Made by a program: the position numbers and the translations under genes. A stretch of 64,000 nucleotides of DNA, from NCBI RefSeq assembly GCF_017948485.1, contig NZ_JAFFSX010000021.1, forward strand, positions 62,001-126,000, in the 5' to 3' direction. Below, piece after piece: positions 60,548 to 64,000 of the stretch. A model generated the notes under the pieces. That model ran no database searches. It worked only from the letters and a program-made list of their open reading frames with translations, and was not told where the DNA came from. The DNA comes from Streptomyces sp. GESEQ-35 (GTDB lineage: Bacteria; Actinomycetota; Actinomycetes; Streptomycetales; Streptomycetaceae). Numbering within the stretch: the first letter of the stretch is position 1; every line of letters starts with the position of its first letter.

Positions 60548-62402
60548 TGGGTGTGCCTGATCCCGCGCGATCCCGTGCCGTCCTCATCGGAGTGGACGGT
60601 TACGACCACTTGGACGACCTGCCTGCGGTCGGCAACAACGTTCGCCGCCTCGCGGAACTGCTGACGGATCACGACCTGTGGGGCCTGCCTGCGGAGCGCT
60701 GTGTGGTGCTTCACAACCCCTCGACCACCGACGCCGTACTCAATGCCGTCCACGAGGCCGCGGGCGCAGCAGAGGACGCCTTCGTGCTCTACTTCGCAGG
60801 CCACGGCCTGGTGTCGCCGGTCGGCGAGGTCGACTTGCATCTGGCCCTGCCCGATTGGGACGACAATCGGTCGTACCGGTCCGTTGCCTACAGCGCACTC
60901 CGGCACGCGCTGGTTGACACGTGTACGGCGTATGCCCGTGTGGCCCTCTTGGACTGCTGCTACAGCGGAATCGTGCTTAAGGGGTACATGAGTCCGCCCA
61001 ACATGGCGGATCTGGCCGCTGTGGACGGCACGTACGTGATGACCGCGTCATCGGAGACCCAGCTGGCCCGCGCGCCGGAGGGGGGGAGGAATTCACCGCC
61101 TTTACGGGCGAGTTGGTGAAGGCGCTGGCCGAGGGGATACCTGGTGCCCCCGACCCGCTGGACATGGACACGCTCTACCAGCACCTGGACCGTGAACTCC
61201 GCGCCAAGGGCCATCCCGTACCCCAGCAGCGGGCCCGCAACGCCGGCCACAACATCGCTCTGGCCCGCAACCGCTGGGCAACGGGCGAACTCGCGGAACC
61301 ACCGCCCGCGCCGGACCAGGCAGGCCACGAGCAACCGTTGGTAACCGCACCGCACGCAGCGACCACGACCGGCCGTCCCGCAGCGCAAGAGCCGCAGAAC
61401 GCGGCGGTCGTCCGCAGCGCGCCGGGAGCGGGTGACCACCGACGCCTGCCAAACGACCCGCCCCCGGGCCCAGTGGATCCCGACCTCCCGCCTGACTCCG
61501 CTGCCCCGGACCTGCCGACCGAGACCGCGGCCCCGTCGGCCAGACTCACCGCTGGGCGCGAGCCCGCACCGCGCCTCAACGCGGCAGATGCCGGCGCGCG
61601 ATCACGGGCAGCCGCTGCCACGACCGGGACCGTGCCGCCTCATGGGCGCGTACGGACAATGGCTTTGCCCACCAAGGTGCTCGACCCGCCGGCCAGGCCG
61701 ATCTGGAAACGCAGAACAGTCGTGGCGGTGGTGGCGACACTCCTGCTTGCCGCCGTCGTCGCCCTTCCGTACGTACTCTCACAGGACCGGGGAAACGCCG
61801 GGCAGCAGAGCCCGACGAGCTCCCCGGTCACGCCTCTGAGGCCGACGCCGACGCCCAGTCCGAGCGCGTGGCCGACGACCACTGGGCGATACGCCACGAT
61901 CCCCGACATCTGCACCAAGCTGGTGAGCAGAGCAAGCAAGATCGTTCCAAGTACTGTGGGCGGCACGGAGGACACACCGTACGGCGACTTCGCCGGTCTC
62001 GCAGAGGCACACGAATGCGACTGGAGCACGGAAGGGGAATGGCAATACCACCCCTGGGCCGCCAGATTCACCGTCGAGATGTTCCGATTCTGGTCCGGCT
62101 CCGACGCGTCGGCCGCGTTCGAAGCCGAGCGCACCGACGTCTACGACAGCGCACTGCGGCTCCATGACTACGCCGACGCGCTTTGCATGCGCATCCAGGC
62201 CGACGAGGAGACCCCGTACACCAACGTGATGTTCCGCGTTGACAACCTGCTCGTGCAGGTGTCCTACAACATGAAGACCAAGGGTTCGCCTGATCCGGCC
62301 GTGGCGAAACCGCGTGGCCTGGACATGGCGAAGTACATCTACGAGCTAGTGACGCCGCCCCGTTCGACGGCGCTCGTGGGCAGGAAGCACAGCCTTGGCT
62401 GA
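60547..62402 (+). CDS. EACC1-associated caspase-like protease with membrane anchor; frame broken at a G7 tract
   Basis: Caspase domain in residues 8-200: RSRAVLIGVDGYDHLDDLPA, VLYFAGHGLV (His86), VALLDCCYSGIV (Cys138), YVMTASSETQLA. At about 61080-61086 a run of seven G changes the frame. The continuation EEFTAFTGELVKALAEGIPG completes the domain, followed by a Pro/Ala-rich linker, one membrane helix (VVAVVATLLLAAVVALPYVL) and an extracellular domain (IPDICTKLVSRASKIV, AHECDWSTEGEW). Predicted effector of a conflict or cell-death system. The break may be a mutation, a phase-variable tract or a sequencing error. Confidence 0.82.
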
Positions 62403-62565
62403 GCGGGCTTGCTCGCCAGCACGAACCCGAAGCCGAACACCGGCCCGGGCATGGCTCAGGGGCCACCGTTCAGGCGGTGTGACGCCCGCGTAGACCACGG
62501 CGATCTGGTCCTTCACGAGAACAACACCCCTACAGGAAGGGCCGGTTGCGGACAGAGCGGTTGGC

Positions 62566-63195
62566 TTACCGTCGGCACCGTTGCACCACACCTGTGGTGC
62601 TCGATAGCCTAGGGTTCATCGCTTCTGAACTGCGCGAACGTGAGCCTTCCTCCTGTCGCAAGAGGTTCACCCCGAGAAAAGGCCCGATGGAGGAGTTCAC
62701 CGGTTTGATGGCCGGGTTGTCGATGCCGGAGTGGGTGACCAGGACCGTCAGCCGCAGGTTCTGGAAGGAGTTGAGGACGGCACAGTCCTCGGCGCTTACC
62801 CGCCACCGGGTGATGACCAGGACGTGATTGGTCAGCCCTTGCTCGTCTAGCTGCCGGAGGACTGCGAAGACGTGCGGCTTGACCACGGGAAGCATCGGAT
62901 CAGTGGCCCGGTTCAACAACTGGATTGGCGTCTTGTGGGGCCGGAAGTACGGATGATTGACGAGCGCGGCGAGCGCAGCCTCGTCGCTCATGAGCCGCTT
63001 CGGGGTCTTCATACCGAAGTTGTCGAACAGGTGGCGGACGCAGTATCCGCACTCGAGCGGACAGCCGACGATGTGGTTCACCGACAGGCCTGACTTGCGG
63101 TACTCGATCACGTCGGCGAGCTCGGGCTTCAGCTCACTGATCTGCTCGGCGGTCAGGATCGGAAGCAGGCGGCGCAGTACGGCGGGAGCGGTCAA
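62566..63195 (-). pseudogene. Radical SAM (spore photoproduct lyase-like) protein, C-terminally truncated
   Basis: 209 residues. The Cx3Cx2C cluster motif VGCPLECGYCVRHLFDN, then the SPL-like TPIQLLNRATDPMLPVVKPH and VLVITRWRVSAEDCAVLNSF, RLTVLVTHSGIDNPAIKPVN, stay collinear with the family to about residue 170. After that the sequence becomes unrelated (GPFLGVNLLRQEEGSRSRSS) and ends about 100 residues short. Probably a truncated gene. It follows the NDK-like gene by 23 bp in one operon. Confidence 0.7.
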
Positions 63196-63218
63196 GGGAT
63201 CCTCCTGGGCCGGGGTGG

Positions 63219-64000
63219 TCAGCGGTCGGCGTGAGTGGGCTGGAGCGGTACGCCGGTTGGGGAGATGAGCAGTCCGCGGCGGGCGGCACCGAACCAGGTG
63301 CCGAAGTCACGGCGGGCGGCGTCCGGGTCGTCCGAGGTATGGACGAGGTTGTGCACGAGGCGCTTCTGGGCGAGCGCAGCGTCGAGGCTGTCGTTGCCGA
63401 GATCACCACGGATGGTGCCGGCCGCGGCCCGTGTCGGGTCGAAGTGCCCGATCAACTGGCGCAGCAGGGCGTGGATGCCGGGCTCGCCGAAGGCGAGGGC
63501 CACCGTCACCGGCTTGCCTGCATACGCGTCGTCCAGGCACTCGGGGATGTTGCGGTCGGGGAACCAGGCGGCGTCCACCAGGAGATCCCAGTAGTGAACA
63601 TGGGCCTGCCACGGCTGCACGGTGACATCGAGGCGGCTGGCAACGGTGACGCCGGCGGCGGCGATTCGCTCGAGTACGGCGTCGACGAGGCGGCGCTCCA
63701 CGGCATCCGGCTTGCACAGGATCACGGAGCAGCGGTCGAAGTCGGACACCTGCAGCGTGCGGCCGGGCCCGTACCAGGTGCCGTACTCCCGGCGGGCCCC
63801 GGCCGGATCGTCCGAGGTGTGGACCAGGTTGCGGACGAGGCGCTTCTCCGCGCGCGCGGCGGCGAGACTGTCGTCGCCCAGTTCGCTGCGGATCGTGCCG
63901 GGCACCGCCAGGGTCGGGTCGGTGTGGCCGATGAGCTGGGCAGCCGGGCGTGAACGCCGGGTTCACCGTGTGCCAGGGCTACGGTGACCGTCTGGCCCAC
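63219..64000 (-). CDS. Tandem nucleoside-diphosphate-kinase-like protein, 5' end beyond window
   Basis: Two NDK-like units in a row. The end of unit 1 reads VTVALAHGEPGVHA, then after a one-base shift near 63940 QLIGHTDPTLAVPGTIRSEL and KRLVRNLVHTSDDP. Unit 2 is complete: SVILCKPDAVERRLVDAVLE, VTVALAFGEPGIHALLRQLI, and again KRLVHNLVHTSDDPDAARRD. NLVHTSDD contains the phosphorylated His of NDK. NDK transfers phosphate between nucleoside di- and triphosphates, but domain doubling and substituted motifs suggest a specialised role. The neighbouring radical SAM gene may act with it. Confidence 0.7.

Noticed and set aside
1..64000. tRNA or rRNA genes and attachment sites at tRNA ends
   Set aside because: No cloverleaf-like sequence with a GTTCRANNC T-arm and no rRNA-conserved segments were noticed on either strand.

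Overview
The window reads as Streptomyces (or a close relative): about 70% GC with strong third-position GC bias, GTG starts, ATGA-type gene overlaps, and actinobacterial families such as DUF2690, DUF3159, EACC1-caspase, GPP34 and FBP. It contains no rRNA, tRNA, core biosynthetic or replication genes. It holds more than a dozen insertion sequences or remnants, many nested or truncated, plus several broken genes. This is typical of a chromosome arm or linear-plasmid accessory region; that placement is inference.

Layout. 1-10.3 kb is mostly an IS graveyard (IS5, ISL3, a group II intron 5' end, IS21, an IS630 nested in an IS110, an ISAzo13 fragment). Small secreted or membrane-anchored proteins are scattered through it. 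10.3-17.4 kb holds a TetR/alpha-beta hydrolase pair, a VOC protein, a secreted S15/CocE-type hydrolase with a divergent TetR regulator, and a MerR-FAD oxidoreductase operon. From 17.4 to 27.8 kb, two 840-bp inverted copies of the MerR gene frame a thioesterase-like gene, IS630, IS701, GrpB, an amidase and a HIT protein. 28.4-38.4 kb has a DUF3159 membrane protein, a second TetR paralogue, an MFS exporter, and a MacAB-like efflux system with lipoprotein and two-component system. 38.5-42.5 kb is a cassette bounded by inverted IS982 remnants. It carries an FBP protein and an MFS exporter behind a leader-peptide attenuator. 42.5-47.7 kb has a broken S15 hydrolase, a small secreted protein, GPP34 and an S9 peptidase. 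48-53.7 kb has an IS110 inside an IS110, and HTH-membrane-peptidoglycan genes framed by repeated IS110 ends. 53.8-59 kb has a GT39-like membrane protein divergent from a two-component system. 60.1-62.4 kb holds an EACC1-caspase conflict system, and the window ends in a radical SAM fragment and a tandem NDK-like gene.

Cross-links. The most system-like signal is a shared palindromic operator built on GTCACTnAGTGAC. It occurs upstream of two secreted/hydrolytic enzyme genes (S15 and S9), a DUF3159 membrane protein, a small secreted protein and GPP34, and beside a TetR gene that has a close paralogue at 29.4 kb. Four sites share one 31-bp architecture. I infer a locally dispersed TetR regulon of hydrolases and envelope proteins. 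Other notable items are a candidate bridge RNA whose loop matches its flanking target, a leader-peptide attenuator in front of the MFS/FBP resistance-type operon, and a membrane-anchored caspase interrupted at a G7 tract.
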